From the NCBI GenBank assembly GCA_009823395.1, contig CM020512.1, positions 9,869,405 through 9,933,404 of the forward strand: DNA of 64,000 bases, read 5' to 3'. This DNA is from Thamnaconus septentrionalis. Lineage: Eukaryota; Chordata; Actinopteri; Tetraodontiformes; Monacanthidae. Of this stretch, positions 10,606 through 47,919 are shown piece by piece. Each line of letters starts with the position of its first letter. The first letter of the stretch is position 1. The notes beneath the pieces were generated by a model. It worked only from the letters and a program-made list of their open reading frames with translations. It did no database searches and was not told where the DNA came from. The position numbers and the translations under genes are program-made.

Positions 10606-13600
10606 TTCTGCTCAGTTTGTTGCTCTCCTGTAGCTGCAGAACAGAAATGTCCGGTTTGTTTCCCAGCCAGCCATGGAAAACTGTAAAGTAGCTACAGAAG
10701 AAAAACTAAATAATATCATACTACAACAGGAAGAATGGAAAAAACAAACAAAGAAATCTAATATGGAGCCAACTATGGAAATAAATTATGTTTTATGTTC
10801 ATTTAAAACTCGAGAAGCCAATTAAGAAGACAAAGAGTAGTTGAGACTCTTCTAACGTGGACAAGGAGCAGTTTTAGAAGTCACCCCTCTGTCCAAACCT
10901 CATTTTTTTTCAGCACAACAGTGAGAAGTGTGCAGGCTAGATTCTGAGCACGTTGAATATAACTACATACTGTATACATAAAACTTGCAATAAATCAGTT
11001 AGCAAATGTATCTTCTCTTCTGCTCACACAGCAGGAACTATTTAGTTTTAAATAAATTCTGATTCCCCTCCCTGGTGTTGAGAAACACCGTGAGCCAGCT
11101 GAGCAAGAAGCAACAGATTTTCTAACTAGCTTATCAACCTGAAAATCAGATGGATATGAGCCAAATGGCTCGAATAGCTTCAGAACTGAAAACAGAGCCA
11201 ATGCGATTCGATGGAAAACCACCAGGAATTCAGACCATTGTAAATATAAAAAAAAGCAAAATACAAATGGCTTTGACAGAAATATTTTTTTTATTTTTGT
11301 CAAATAAAATTATACAAAAGTATTTTATTGGCACCCATTAATAATCCACATGTACAAACCTAAATGTTTATTTTACCCGAGACTCGGCGAGAAAAATAAA
11401 ATTTTGTAAGACAAAAACATTCAGAGTAACTGTGATTGATTGTTTAAGTTGGTGGATAAGTTAAAAGCACTTTGAGCGGCTGCATGGACGAGGACTGAAA
11501 AAAAAAAAAAAAATTGATCCAGTCGCCCGTCTGTTGATGATTGGCAGGGGCTTCACAACATTTCATGAATCAACAATGGGGAAAAAAAATACTTAAAAAA
11601 AAAACTCTGGATAAAATACACTAAATGTACAGAAGTTTTCATCTTTTCCCTTAAAAACAAACTGTCCAAACAGAACAAAAGTGATTAAAAAAAAACAAAC
11701 CAAACAAACACAGAAACTTTCCTGGTTCTGGAATGTTCTGCACAAATCAACATTTGACTCCAACAAGGCACTGCTTTTTTTTCCAAGAGCAAAAACAAAA
11801 CTTGATTCTCTGGAGGTGTGGTGAGAAAAGTTGGCCAGTTCAGCTCATAATTGGCTCAAGGTCAAGACACCAACTCAAGCTAATTCATAATGTAGTCGAG
11901 TTACACAGTGGATTAGAAAAAAAAAATTGAAGTCTAACCTCGAAACCAGCCTGAAGAAAAAGGCCTCAACAATCAGTTGGTAGCAGTTTTAAATTCCAAT
12001 ATGTGGGATTTAGTACCACCTAGTGGTGAAGTTGAAAGAAGTTGTAGTTGAAAGTGAAACGTCAAATATTGGCTGAATGATGAGATCGTCAAAATAAAAG
12101 TCAGGCAAAAGAATTTCAGACACACGGGAAGTGGAAGGAAGTGACCGTTTCTAAAGCCAATAAAAAGATTAATGATAAATATTTTATTAGATAATTTTAC
12201 CATAATCCCACACACTGGATGTAAAATGTACAAAATAATTCAGTCCAAATGACAAAAATCTATGTTTTTTCTTTTTCTTTTTAAAAACAGGATAACTATG
12301 TTGCACATCACTAACGACAGGGATATATATTTTCTATGGGAGGGGGGAAGGGACAAGACTTGGTAAAATACAAGCATGACTCATGAGATGCTATTTTAAA
12401 AACACAAACACCCCTATGACACAGACACACACAGAAAACACTCCTTTTTTAAATTGCTAAATGACATAAAATTAAAAACAATCAGCTTCCTGCCTGGAAA
12501 ATTATTCAACCTCTTTTTTTTTTTTTTTTACTTTTTTCCATTTAAAAGAGCTTTTAAATAAATAGAAAATTCTCACACACTCACACACACACAAAAAAAA
12601 ACAAACAACCCTGGACTTCAGGAATGCAAAAACAGCAACATAAATTAAATGAAGACAAGCAAAGCAGTGGATGAATGCATTGCTGTTCTGCTTGTTTGCC
12701 ATAGTTTTAAAAAGAAATCGATGCGGCAAGAAAAAAAAAATCAAAAGAAGGTGCAAAAGGCGACTTGGGAACGTTGAGGAGCTCCAGATAAGACACAGAA
12801 ACCCTTTAACACGGTTTTCAATCGGAGGCGTGAACATTAACCTTTCCTCCTCCTGACTGCCAACACGACGTCCACAGACTGTCCATCACTTCCACCTGAC
12901 ACGCACTCACGTGCACGGTTCGGACTCAAAAAAGTCGAGTTGCAGATGTTTTTTTTTTTTTTTTTTTTAACCCAGAACCCACACAGACAGACCCACAAAA
13001 CCCGTCACAATAAGATGAGAGCGCCTCCGACTGGCAAACACCTGAGACTGTAAAAACACCTGGAATCCCCACACAGAGCAGTGAGCTCAACACTGCCACC
13101 TTCTGGACCCACCAACTGACTGACTGACTGACACTTCTGGCTCCGCCTTGATTGCGAGGCTAAGTTTGATTTTACTTGGGTCAGATTTCTGTGTACTTAT
13201 TATTTTTTTTTTTTTAAAGACAATAATGAATTGACATGCCCCAATGCATTGTGGGTGGCTTGAGATTATCACATGACTTTTTCCAATCATCTGCAAGATG
13301 TTTTATTTCAGCAAAGCCACGCTGAGCCTAAAGGTGGAAGGCTGATAAAGGACCAATCAGTCTAAAAAGTAAACTTGGTCCTGTACACTACAGAAAATAT
13401 TTTGTCTCCATCCTGTTCAATGAGAAAAGCCCAACACACACACACACACAGCTCAAGGAATCACCCCTTTGTGATGTCACAGAAGGTGCCAATTCCTGCA
13501 CCGGGTGGGCACAACATATCATTAGTTTTTCTAGGGAGGCTGCAAGCAGCCTCCCTAGAACAGTCTTTAGAATAATCGTCCAGTCTGATTCAATGGACTT

Positions 13601-14191
13601 CAGGACGACAGAGGATGTGAAACATTTAAAACACGGGATCGATTTTGGGAAAATTGTGCAAAACGTGAATAAATAAAATCAAATCCCACAGAGGGAAAAT
13701 ATTATTGTTATTGTTTTTTTTTTTTACAGATCACAATTCTCTCAGAGCAAACTCACTGACACCTCTCAGGCCACGATCAGACTACAAGCCAAAACCCGAT
13801 TTTTAGTCCATCCAGATTGAAACCGGATGCGCTTTTGTATTGTGAACAGTCACAAATCACGTGAAATCCAATTTTTGCAAAATGGATTGAAAAGTCTGAA
13901 CAGAGAGCCAGATCCCATTTGGACACTTGCTAAAAACAGACAGTCAACCCTAAACAAAAAAAAAAAATCTGATTTGAGAAGGAATCTGATTTGAATCGGA
14001 TTTGCCTGCAGTCTGAACGCAGCCTTATTTCACTGACAACTTTCTGGGACTTTCAAACACTTTGGCGGACCGGCAGAGAGGCGGAGCTTCTCACGAGACC
14101 ATAACCTTTCAAGCCTGAGCTCGACAAACAAGTCGCAGCACGTCAGCAAATCAGCTGCTGTGAGGTCAACCGGCCCCTCCCCCATGAGTCC

Positions 14192-14192
<1 letters not shown>

Positions 14193-14243
<51 letters not shown>
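14193..14243. repeat. (AC)n microsatellite
   Basis: Uninterrupted AC dinucleotide tract of 51 bp downstream of e2f1. Confidence 0.95.
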
Positions 14244-14244
<1 letters not shown>

Positions 14245-14527
14245 CCAAAAAGACCTGCATGATCCACTCGCATGAAACGTCGACGAGAAGAAAAACACAA
14301 CTCACTTGGTACAAACAACCATATAAATAATTTAAATAGCTAAACTAAAGCTGAAGCCTCCATCTAAAAACCTTCCCAGGGGCCAGAGAGACAAGTGCTC
14401 AACGTACGCCGTACAGTTTCTGGGATAGCCGGAGGGGGTCGCAGTCGCTTTCCCCACAACAGCACCACCACTACATCCAGTCAGACGTGAGCGAGGCGGG
14501 ATTAGAGTCCCCCCCCCCCCCCGCCCT

Positions 14528-18936
<4,409 letters not shown>

Positions 18937-20154
18937 GGCACCGTGTCCCCAGAGGGAAGCGACCGACCTTCCCCCGACTTTGACTGTCTGGCAAGGGGAG
19001 TGGTGGAGGTCACGGGCTGAGATGTTGTGTGTGTGTGTGTGTGTATGTGTGAGGGGGTGTTAACAGCAGCAACCAGGAGTCCCTGGGATGAACGTCTTAA
19101 AGCGAGGGAAATAAAATCCACTGAAAGTTTTCCTGCGTGAGTTTGCAGGCAGTTGGAACATGTCCAAAAAATGCTCCTCTGGAAAAAAAAATCCCCTTCA
19201 ACTGGACGTGAAGAAAAGACTGCAGACGCACTGAAAGAGCAACTATTGATCACCTAGAAGCTAACAGCTGAGAGAGAAAGAGAGAAGTCTTGCAGGCAGA
19301 TGGCAACGCAACAAGACAGGATGTTCAGGCAAACAGGAAGTGTGGCAAATAAAACAATGTCGCTAAAGGCGTTTTGAGCGCTCGGCTGCCGTGGTCCTTG
19401 TGGCCCCGGAAAGAGTGACACGAATTGGCCGTGGCGACGATGTGCGGCAACTGCTGTCCTGTTAGCGAGCTAGCATACGGCCGCGCTAATCTTTTGTTTT
19501 CATCTGTTTAAGTGTGGTGACAGCCGCGAGGCCTGGCCACACTGCCTTTCACCCCGCTCCTCCGAGGCGGCTAAAGCGAGCTAGCCTGCGCCACGGTAAC
19601 AAGCGCGGAAAGTTAAAAAAGCACTCCCCGGTGCGGCAGACACGCGACCCGCTGGAGGGTGGACGACGGTCCTACTCAGCCCCGAAGCCGACACATCGCT
19701 CTGTCACACGGTCGTTAAAACTTTGCGGCTGCATTCCAGGAGTGAGCTAACACTGTATAAATACACTATCTGCGATGTAAAAAAAAATCAGTCCGGCGAC
19801 TCCAAAGCACCTTCGAGGGCGTCCGTGACAAAAGGGGCGCCAGTTCAGCCAAGTGGCGGTGATATTCTTGTGTATATTTAAATGTAGGGCAAATTAGCAT
19901 GCTAGCTAAGTTATTAGCAGCGGTTCTTCTACCCCCTCGTTTTGTTGGGGCACGGAGGAAGCAGTCTGAAAAACTGGAGATGTGGACAAATAAAGCGGCG
20001 AAATACAAACGCGTCCCTCGGGAGGAGCGCCGGTGGTCCTTTGGCTGCTCACGCCAGGCGCAGTCCAACTGTCAAAGCGCCGTCGCGACCCCGATATCGC
20101 CCGTTATTGTTGTTATTGTCCCAGCTGATCTACAGCTAAACAAGGACCTCGCGG

Positions 20155-20183
20155 TTTTCGCGCGAAACCTTTTTTGCCGCGAA
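20155..20183. promoter_or_regulatory. Paired E2F-binding sites in the e2f1/znf341 promoter
   Basis: TTTTCGCGCGAAA (20155-20167) is a perfect palindromic E2F site. Next to it TTTTGCCGCGAAA (20172-20184), which on the minus strand reads TTTCGCGGCAAAA. The same order and spacing of paired sites is the autoregulatory element of the mammalian E2F1 promoter (established knowledge). Confidence 0.85.
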
Positions 20184-20213
20184 AGAGGCATGTGCACCAC
20201 TACGGCGGTTGCC

Positions 20214-20266
20214 ATTGGTCGAAAGACTCCACCTTCCGCAGGGCGGGGTGGGAAAACGGTGATTGG
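20214..20266 (-). promoter_or_regulatory. Two inverted CCAAT boxes with a GC box
   Basis: ATTGG at 20214-20218 and 20262-20266 are CCAAT boxes when read toward e2f1. GGGCGGGG lies between them at 20241-20248. This arrangement is typical of cell-cycle promoters and supports the transcription start of e2f1 being just below 20155. Confidence 0.6.
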
Positions 20267-20703
20267 CCCAAACGGCCTTGTCGTTTAAGGCGCGCTAGCC
20301 GAGCGCCGCTATATCGATGCGAGACTACTATTCAGAAACCGACGGGGTTTTTTTCCCCACAAAATGTTTCCCCCACCCCACGTTTTTAAGCAATAATTGA
20401 CGTATTTATATGTGGTGTCTGTGTAGAAAATTATATGCAAAGAGCAACCACGCGCCTCCAATTTAATGTCGTTTAAACAAAAACTATCAGTTGCGAAGCC
20501 AATATTGCTTTCATTCTCCTTATTCGGTTCAAAGCATTCATGCCAACTGTTTCAGTTATTCTCAGTTAGCTTTAATTCGGCTCTCCAGCACGTAGAAGTC
20601 TAACTTTAACGACAAAAAACGGGAAGTGTGCGCAGTGTGCCGTCACGTGACCATGAAAGACCTGCTCAATCGAGCACCACGGACAGTCGATTGGAGCGAC
20701 AAT

Positions 20704-28503
<7,800 letters not shown>

Positions 28504-28591
28504 CGGTGGAACAGCGAAGACGAGGCTGCTGCCTGCCAGCCGCCATGTTTGTAGTTTTTTTTCTCTTTTTTTAACCCCTGGACAGAGACCA

Positions 28592-28597
28592 AATAAA
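28592..28597 (+). promoter_or_regulatory. znf341: znf341 poly(A) signal
   Basis: AATAAA 89 nt after the znf341 stop codon, in the right orientation and followed by a T-rich stretch. Confidence 0.6.
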
Positions 28598-28849
28598 CTC
28601 CATTATTTATTCCAGAGAACTTTCAGTCTGGGGGGAAAATTCACGATTTGTTTTACATTAAAACGGTACGTAAATGATGAGCACTACTTGAAGTCACATG
28701 ACTGGAAATGAAGACGTGACGTGTTTCATGATTAAAGGCCAGTGACCTGTCAAAGACTGTTGACGTCGTCTAAAATCATTTTTTTTTCATGCAAGTTTTG
28801 TTGTTTTTTCACGTCTCTAATTTTCAGCCAACTCCAGATAAGAGCATGT

Positions 28850-28944
28850 TTAGCCCTCTGTTTACAGCCTCCTGTCGGGCGGAGACAGGAGGCTGAGACA
28901 ATGCCTAGGTGTCTGTGTCTGGTCCCTTTGTGACATCAGAGGGC
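28850..28944 (-). repeat. Copy of the palindrome-headed repeat, internally deleted
   Basis: Reverse copy: TTAGCCCTCTGTTTACAG at one end and CCCTTTGTGACATCAGAGGG at the other, with a short middle. Confidence 0.6.
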
Positions 28945-29117
28945 TCGTTTCCACAAGTGGAAGCTCGGGAAGTGAGAGATGGAGTTCTCTCCTTTTGTGG
29001 GACAGAATGTTTCTGGGAATCAGGACGGAGAGAGGCATCTTTTGGGAACATCGGGGAACATCTGGCTCCAACAAAAGGCACGAAATGAACGGGTTAAAAA
29101 CTTAGTTTGAAATTTAA

Positions 29118-29143
29118 TTTATTTAGTTGACAATTTCTTTATT
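29118..29143 (-). promoter_or_regulatory. itch: Candidate itch poly(A) signals
   Basis: Two AATAAA hexamers on the minus strand (29118-29123 and 29138-29143). They are plausible distal ends for an itch 3' UTR of about 2.9 kb, but closer signals could be used. Confidence 0.25.
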
Positions 29144-30296
29144 ACACATGGTTCATGTGTGTCTCACTGGTAAAATCAAGCGGTGGGGAAAGAAAATATA
29201 GTGTAACCATAAACCTCTTATTAAAACCTCTGTTTTTCCAAAGAAAAATTGTTATTAACATCATTTACAACTTGTTTGCATTTACAGGAGAGTGACAGTG
29301 GTTTAGTTTTTACATGGGAAAGAAAAATCTCTGGAGCAAAAAAATAAAAAGTGAATCATGATATTTACATATTTATATCGATAATTTCTCAGTTATTCAA
29401 TTCCCCCCAGGACAGTCTGGATTAAAGTGTTTTGCATGATGGGAAAACGAGCTGAGGAGGGAGGGGGAACAAAAAAAATAAAAATAAAATAAAGGCAAGA
29501 TCCCACATGTGATACATTCTTTATATTACACCGTCAGTAGATGAAAATCTAGTTAACGTCACAATTTGCCATTAAAACCAGCAGCAGGTTCAAACTCCTC
29601 CCAGTCTGGTTTCCAGAGTCCCGAGTTTGAATCGGACCACAGACGGCCGAGAGTCTCTGCTGCCGTCAAGGTGCAGAACGAAAGGAAAAAGAAAAGGAAA
29701 AAAAAAAAAGCAGGTGGGAGTAAGCGGGGGGGTGATACCTGAAACCCGAGGGCTGAAATAAGGCTACGTGGAGGCAAAGACGCCAAACTTCAAAAAAAAA
29801 CGCGGAGACAGAACAAGGCAGGACGCTCCGCGCGCCTCAAGACGAGAGACGGAGAGGGAAATGAAAAAAGAAAAAGTGCAGTGCTTTTTTTTTTTCTTCC
29901 AGATGAATCCGCAACCTCACAGTGAGAATATTTTTTCATCCCAATATAACACTTGTTTTTTTTGTTGTTTTTTTTTGTTTCTTTTAAAAAAAAAGGAAGA
30001 CGCACGTCGTTCTGATGTGTCTCAGATATTTAAAGCTGGAAAAAAAAACACTCTAGTGACATCAGAGAATTTCAGCTGACGGCAACAGAAACGTTGATCG
30101 AAGCCGAGAAGGAAGACGGCGAGGGGAAATATCCCGCGGATTCTATCCCATTTAGTTTCAACACTGAGTGAGAAAAAAAAGAAAAAGAAACTTTGACTTT
30201 TGGACGTGCACGTGCAACACACCTTCATTTCTTCTGGAGGGAGAACAACAAAGAGCAGCTGCGGGATATTTTCCTGCTGCTGCCACTGAGGTTGAA

Positions 30297-30451
30297 TCAC
30301 TCACTCACTCACTCACTCACTCACTCACTCACTCACTCACTCACTCACTCACTCACTCACTCACTCACTCACTCACTCACTCACTCACTCACTCACTCAC
30401 TCACTCACTCACTCACTCACTCACTCACTCACTCACTCACTCACTCACTCA
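30297..30451. repeat. (TCAC)n tetranucleotide microsatellite
   Basis: 155 bp of uninterrupted TCAC units (about 39 copies). Confidence 0.97.
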
Positions 30452-30802
30452 ATGGACGAGTGGCGTCCAAGCCCACCGAGTCGGACCCTATAAAACTAGG
30501 GCCGCGTTCCTTCTTTTAAATAAAGCACATTTCTCTTGGACCGCCACGATTCACAGAAACTCCCACAGCCGGAGTAAGAACACTGGAGCTCTGCTCGCCG
30601 TCAGAAAAGTCTCACAGACGAACGCCGTCGTCGTCAACGCAGCGGACGCTGCCTGGAAAGAATGCGACTCTTTCTAAACCCCGGACATTAAGATGAAAAG
30701 GTCCCATGTGATGTTTTTTTTTGAGTCTCCCTTGGGCAAAAAAAGGAGGAAATGTCATCTTTTGCTCTGTGGATTTGCTCCCCTTTTCAAAAAGCGTGTG
30801 CT

Positions 30803-30804
<2 letters not shown>

Positions 30805-30861
<57 letters not shown>
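30805..30861. repeat. (CA)n microsatellite
   Basis: 57-bp CA tract, 12 bp from the palindrome-headed repeat that follows. Confidence 0.95.
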
Positions 30862-30865
<4 letters not shown>

Positions 30866-30873
30866 GCAGTTGG

Positions 30874-31039
30874 CCCTTTGTGATGTCACAAAGGGCACCG
30901 GCGCCTCTCCAAGGTTAGAGACCAACCACAACCCGAGCCGGGTGTCGACTCCGCCTGGTTTTGGTCCCTTCCTCCCAAGCAGAGCGTCAGTTTTAACAGC
31001 AGGTTGAGCAGCGTGTAGGCTATAAACAGCGGGCTAATT
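30874..31039 (+). repeat. Full copy of the ~170-bp palindrome-headed repeat
   Basis: Starts with the perfect near-palindrome at 30874-30895, followed by CCTCTCCAAGGTTAGAGACC, a GTGTCGACTCCGCC block and the end AAACAGCGGGCTAA. It is one of the most complete copies. Confidence 0.8.
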
Positions 31040-31815
31040 GCGCCGTCTTCTGGAGATCCCTGGCGGCTAGCGAGCGTGTTTTCTGGCGCACTTGAGTCGG
31101 GGGTGCGAAAATCAAGCTGTGAGAAAACAGGGCAGAGGGTCGGACCTTCAAAGCATCTCTTCTTCTCTCCGTGAAAATCAAACCCGGTTTCAGACACAAA
31201 TAATACAAATAAACAAACAAACAAACAAACAAACAAACTCACCCCTGAATCACAGTTGGACATTAAGTTTAAGGCAGAAGATGAATCCAGCGGCCGCGGA
31301 CGCTGATGGCGAAAGCGATGGTTTTGGTGTTTAGTTTCGTCATCCAACAACACAACTGAGAGGGAAACTCAAAACGGAGCGCGGAGCACATTTCACGTCT
31401 AAACAGTCAAGTGAACAGTGGACAGTGGAGTACGTCGGTGGGCGGGCGAGCGAGCGAGTGAGTAAACGGTACATTCTGTCTGGGGTCTTTTTTTTTTTCT
31501 TTTTTTTTTTTCTTCTCCCTGATAAACACGAAGACGAGGGTCGGGTGGCTTCCTGCCCTCGAACCACGTCAGTCCCTCCGCGACTCGGCCGGACGATGAT
31601 GATGATGGTGGTGGTGGTGGTGATGATGATGATGATGATGCTGGAGAAAGGGAAGGAGGAGTCTGGGATGCGGTACATTCCTCCAGGGCGGAGCCGGGGC
31701 GCCGTCCGGGTTTTTGGTTTTCAAAGAAGTTCCGACAGCCGTGCACGAGGGAAGGAAAAAAAAAAGAAAGGTGCGAATCCCAGCTTCCCTTCGCACCGCC
31801 ATGCAGGTGACTGGT

Positions 31816-31817
<2 letters not shown>

Positions 31818-31896
<79 letters not shown>

Positions 31897-31911
31897 ACAG
31901 TAGAACCAAAC

Positions 31912-31956
<45 letters not shown>
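31818..31956. repeat. (CA)n tract followed by (GT)n tract
   Basis: CA repeats at 31818-31889 and GT repeats at 31914-31956, separated by only ~24 bp. The two can pair with each other within one strand. They lie about 105-245 nt after the itch stop codon, in its 3' UTR. Confidence 0.9.
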
Positions 31957-31957
<1 letters not shown>

Positions 31958-32061
31958 CAGTGAGGAAGCACATCCCAAATCCAGCCCTCCCTGATTTTGA
32001 ACACTGTAGTTTCTCTCTTCTTGCTCTTCCTCCTCCTCCTCCTCCTCCTGACTCCGCCTCC

Positions 32062-46015
<13,954 letters not shown>

Positions 46016-46129
46016 TTAACATAGGGCTGGGCTAGAGGCCTGCGGCGCAAACGGCACAGCGTCAGAGGGGGCACAGAGACAGAGACCAAACACGTTCCGT
46101 CAACTTCATGACGGGCGAGCGAAAAATTA

Positions 46130-46488
46130 GGGCTGCGACGATTAGACGACAACATAAATATTTAAGTTGTGAGAAACCTGTTGAAGGTATTTAACTGAGG
46201 TAAAAATCGCACGTAACCTTTAAATTGTGAATTAATATACCTGTGATATTTTGCCTTGAAAAATAGAACAACTATGTCGCAGATAAATGCTTCATGTGCG
46301 ATTATTTTTCCTATATAAGTTACAGTACAACACAGGTGTAACACAGGTGTGAAGATTTAAGCAAGTTAGGTTAAACACAAGTCCAAAAAAAGGTGGTGAA
46401 AATAAAGAAGATAATCGTGACTAATCGACTAATCGAAAAAATAATCGACAGTTTAGTCGACGACACATATAATCGTTAGTTGCAGCCC
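46130..46488. mobile_element. MITE with GGGCTGCRAC ends
   Basis: Starts GGGCTGCGACGATTA and ends TAATCGTTAGTTGCAGCCC, i.e. imperfect inverted ends. The inside is rich in ATCGATTAATCG-type units. This is a common type of fish short DNA transposon. Fragments of the same kind occur near 38430-38510 and 40430-40450. Confidence 0.6.
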
Positions 46489-46610
46489 CAGCGAAAATCA
46501 GCGGGTGACGTCGAGCAAGTTGATTGCAGAGCAGCAAAAAAACATCAAGAGTAAAAAGTCTCTAAAAGTCTACCAATGAAAACCCCAGGAATGAGAAGTC
46601 AGTCCTTTCT

Positions 46611-46748
46611 TCCCTCATGATGTCACAAGGGGACGTTTTCTCTGACCAGTGAACACACCCCAGACCAGGTGTCGGCTTCGCATTGTTTTTTTGTCCCTTC
46701 CAAACATGTGCATCAGTTTCAGCAGGAGACTTTAAACACAGGGCTAAA
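46611..46748 (+). repeat. Copy of the palindrome-headed repeat
   Basis: Head CATGATGTCACAAGGGG, middle AGTGAACACACCCCAG and AGGTGTCGGCTTCGC, end AAACACAGGGCTAAA. Confidence 0.65.
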
Positions 46749-47871
46749 AACGATACTTTCTGGAGAGTTTTTTTTTTGTTTGTTTTTTTGAAAACTAATC
46801 CTGGGAGGCTCCTCGAGCCTGGAATGAAAACAAAAAATCTAAATATGGGTAGAATATGAGACCTTCAATAATTTATAGCCGTTTGTTCCACTCTGAGACC
46901 AGACATGCGTCGTGCATGCAAACGGACCATCGCTGCTTCGCCTGCCTTCACATTCCACGACCTGTAAACTGCTGCAATCTATGCATCTACGCCCGACATC
47001 ACCTGTGAAACGGCGTTTCTCAGACCCAGCACGCGGTGCAACAATATCCTGCACAGCCTACAAAATCTACAGGCTTCCTTTCTCACCTCAGGTTACGAGA
47101 AACATTGACTTACGGGCTCATAAAGCAGGTCAGCCGGGTCGTGCAGCCTCTGGTGGGCAAGACGAAGCCACAGAGACACCGTGCGCAAGCAAACTGACAC
47201 GTTTTTTTTTTTTTTTTGTGATGCTGAGAGAGTTTCAAACGCACACACAAGACAGGCAGAGGCTGCACTGCCAGACCTGGTGCAACACAATCTATACCCT
47301 CCAACATACACGGTCGTAGAATGGCGACGTCAACATCAACAGATGGGCGAAAGGAGGTTTTGCGGCTCTGTGTGCTGCTTACTTTGCACTCTGTCTGACT
47401 TACACAGACTGTATACACTGTCACTCTGCAGGGAGTCGGGGAGTGACAGCGATGGAAATTCAACAAGGTGGCAGTTTGCAAAACTTCCAAAAGGCCGAGT
47501 GGAATCAAACTGGTTTCCCTGAGTCATGAACTGAAGGAATTCTGGTACTGGAGTATTTCAAATAAATTCTGCGCTACAGACTTGCACTGTGAGGACCTCA
47601 CAACCCGGAACATAACGTTTTTTCCACCTTGTGATCATGTCACCAGTTCAGCCGTTTTCTAAAAACAAAACATGCATCTTTTCCTGCTCTGAAATGAATC
47701 CCGAGTCACACCCGATGCAAAACACTCACAGCTTAGAGGAACGCCTTCAGGGTCAAAAGCAAACAGACTGTGTTGGTAAACCACAACATCCACAGCAGAG
47801 GTTTAAGCTGAGGAACGCCGCCAATTTATAAGCCGGGGAGGAATTACACGGCCATTGTGTCAGGGCCACAG

Positions 47872-47874
<3 letters not shown>

Positions 47875-47918
<44 letters not shown>
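47875..47918. repeat. (GA)n microsatellite
   Basis: Uninterrupted GA tract of ~44 bp in the itch first intron. Confidence 0.95.

Positions 47919-47919
<1 letters not shown>

Larger units (their letters stand above)
9392..14527. other. Intergenic region between transglutaminase and e2f1, with probable e2f1 3' UTR
   Basis: No coding sequence is seen. It contains the transglutaminase 5' flank, a SINE at 10232-10605, a repeat-like stretch at 10070-10190 (CAGGGCCGGCCCG start), A/T homopolymers, a palindrome-repeat fragment at 13465-13486 and (CA)n at 14193-14243. The part next to 14527 should be e2f1 3' UTR. Several minus-strand AATAAA sites exist (for example 13302-13307 and 12183-12188), so its end cannot be chosen from sequence alone. 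Confidence 0.6.
18937..20703. promoter_or_regulatory. CpG-rich head-to-head promoter of e2f1 (minus) and znf341 (plus)
   Basis: About 1.77 kb separates the two start codons. CpG is frequent from ~19380 to ~20330, unlike the flanks. E2F sites (20155-20183), inverted CCAAT boxes and a GC box cluster at 20155-20270. Because these core sites lie ~1.2 kb upstream of the e2f1 ATG, e2f1 very likely has a 5' UTR intron here; its exact ends are not resolved. Just before the znf341 ATG there is an ETS-like CGGGAAGTG and an E-box CACGTG (20644-20649). Confidence 0.75.
28504..32061. other. Convergent 3' region of znf341 (plus) and itch (minus)
   Basis: No coding sequence. The plus side holds the short znf341 3' UTR. 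Much of the rest should be itch 3' UTR, reading leftward from 32061. Contents: palindrome-headed repeats (28850-28944, 30874-31039), (TCAC)n at 30297-30451, (CA)n at 30805-30861, 31818-31889, (GT)n at 31914-31956, and A/T homopolymers. Confidence 0.6.

Noticed and set aside
30297..30451. Regular tandem array that could suggest a CRISPR
   Set aside because: No spacers; it is a pure tetranucleotide repeat in a vertebrate genome.
30168..30677. Frames with Leu-Thr-His-Ser repeats
   Set aside because: Translation of the (TCAC)n microsatellite only.
31425..31994. Plus-strand frame rich in Met, Thr-His and Cys-Val
   Set aside because: Produced by ATG/GTG and CA/GT repeats in the itch 3' region.
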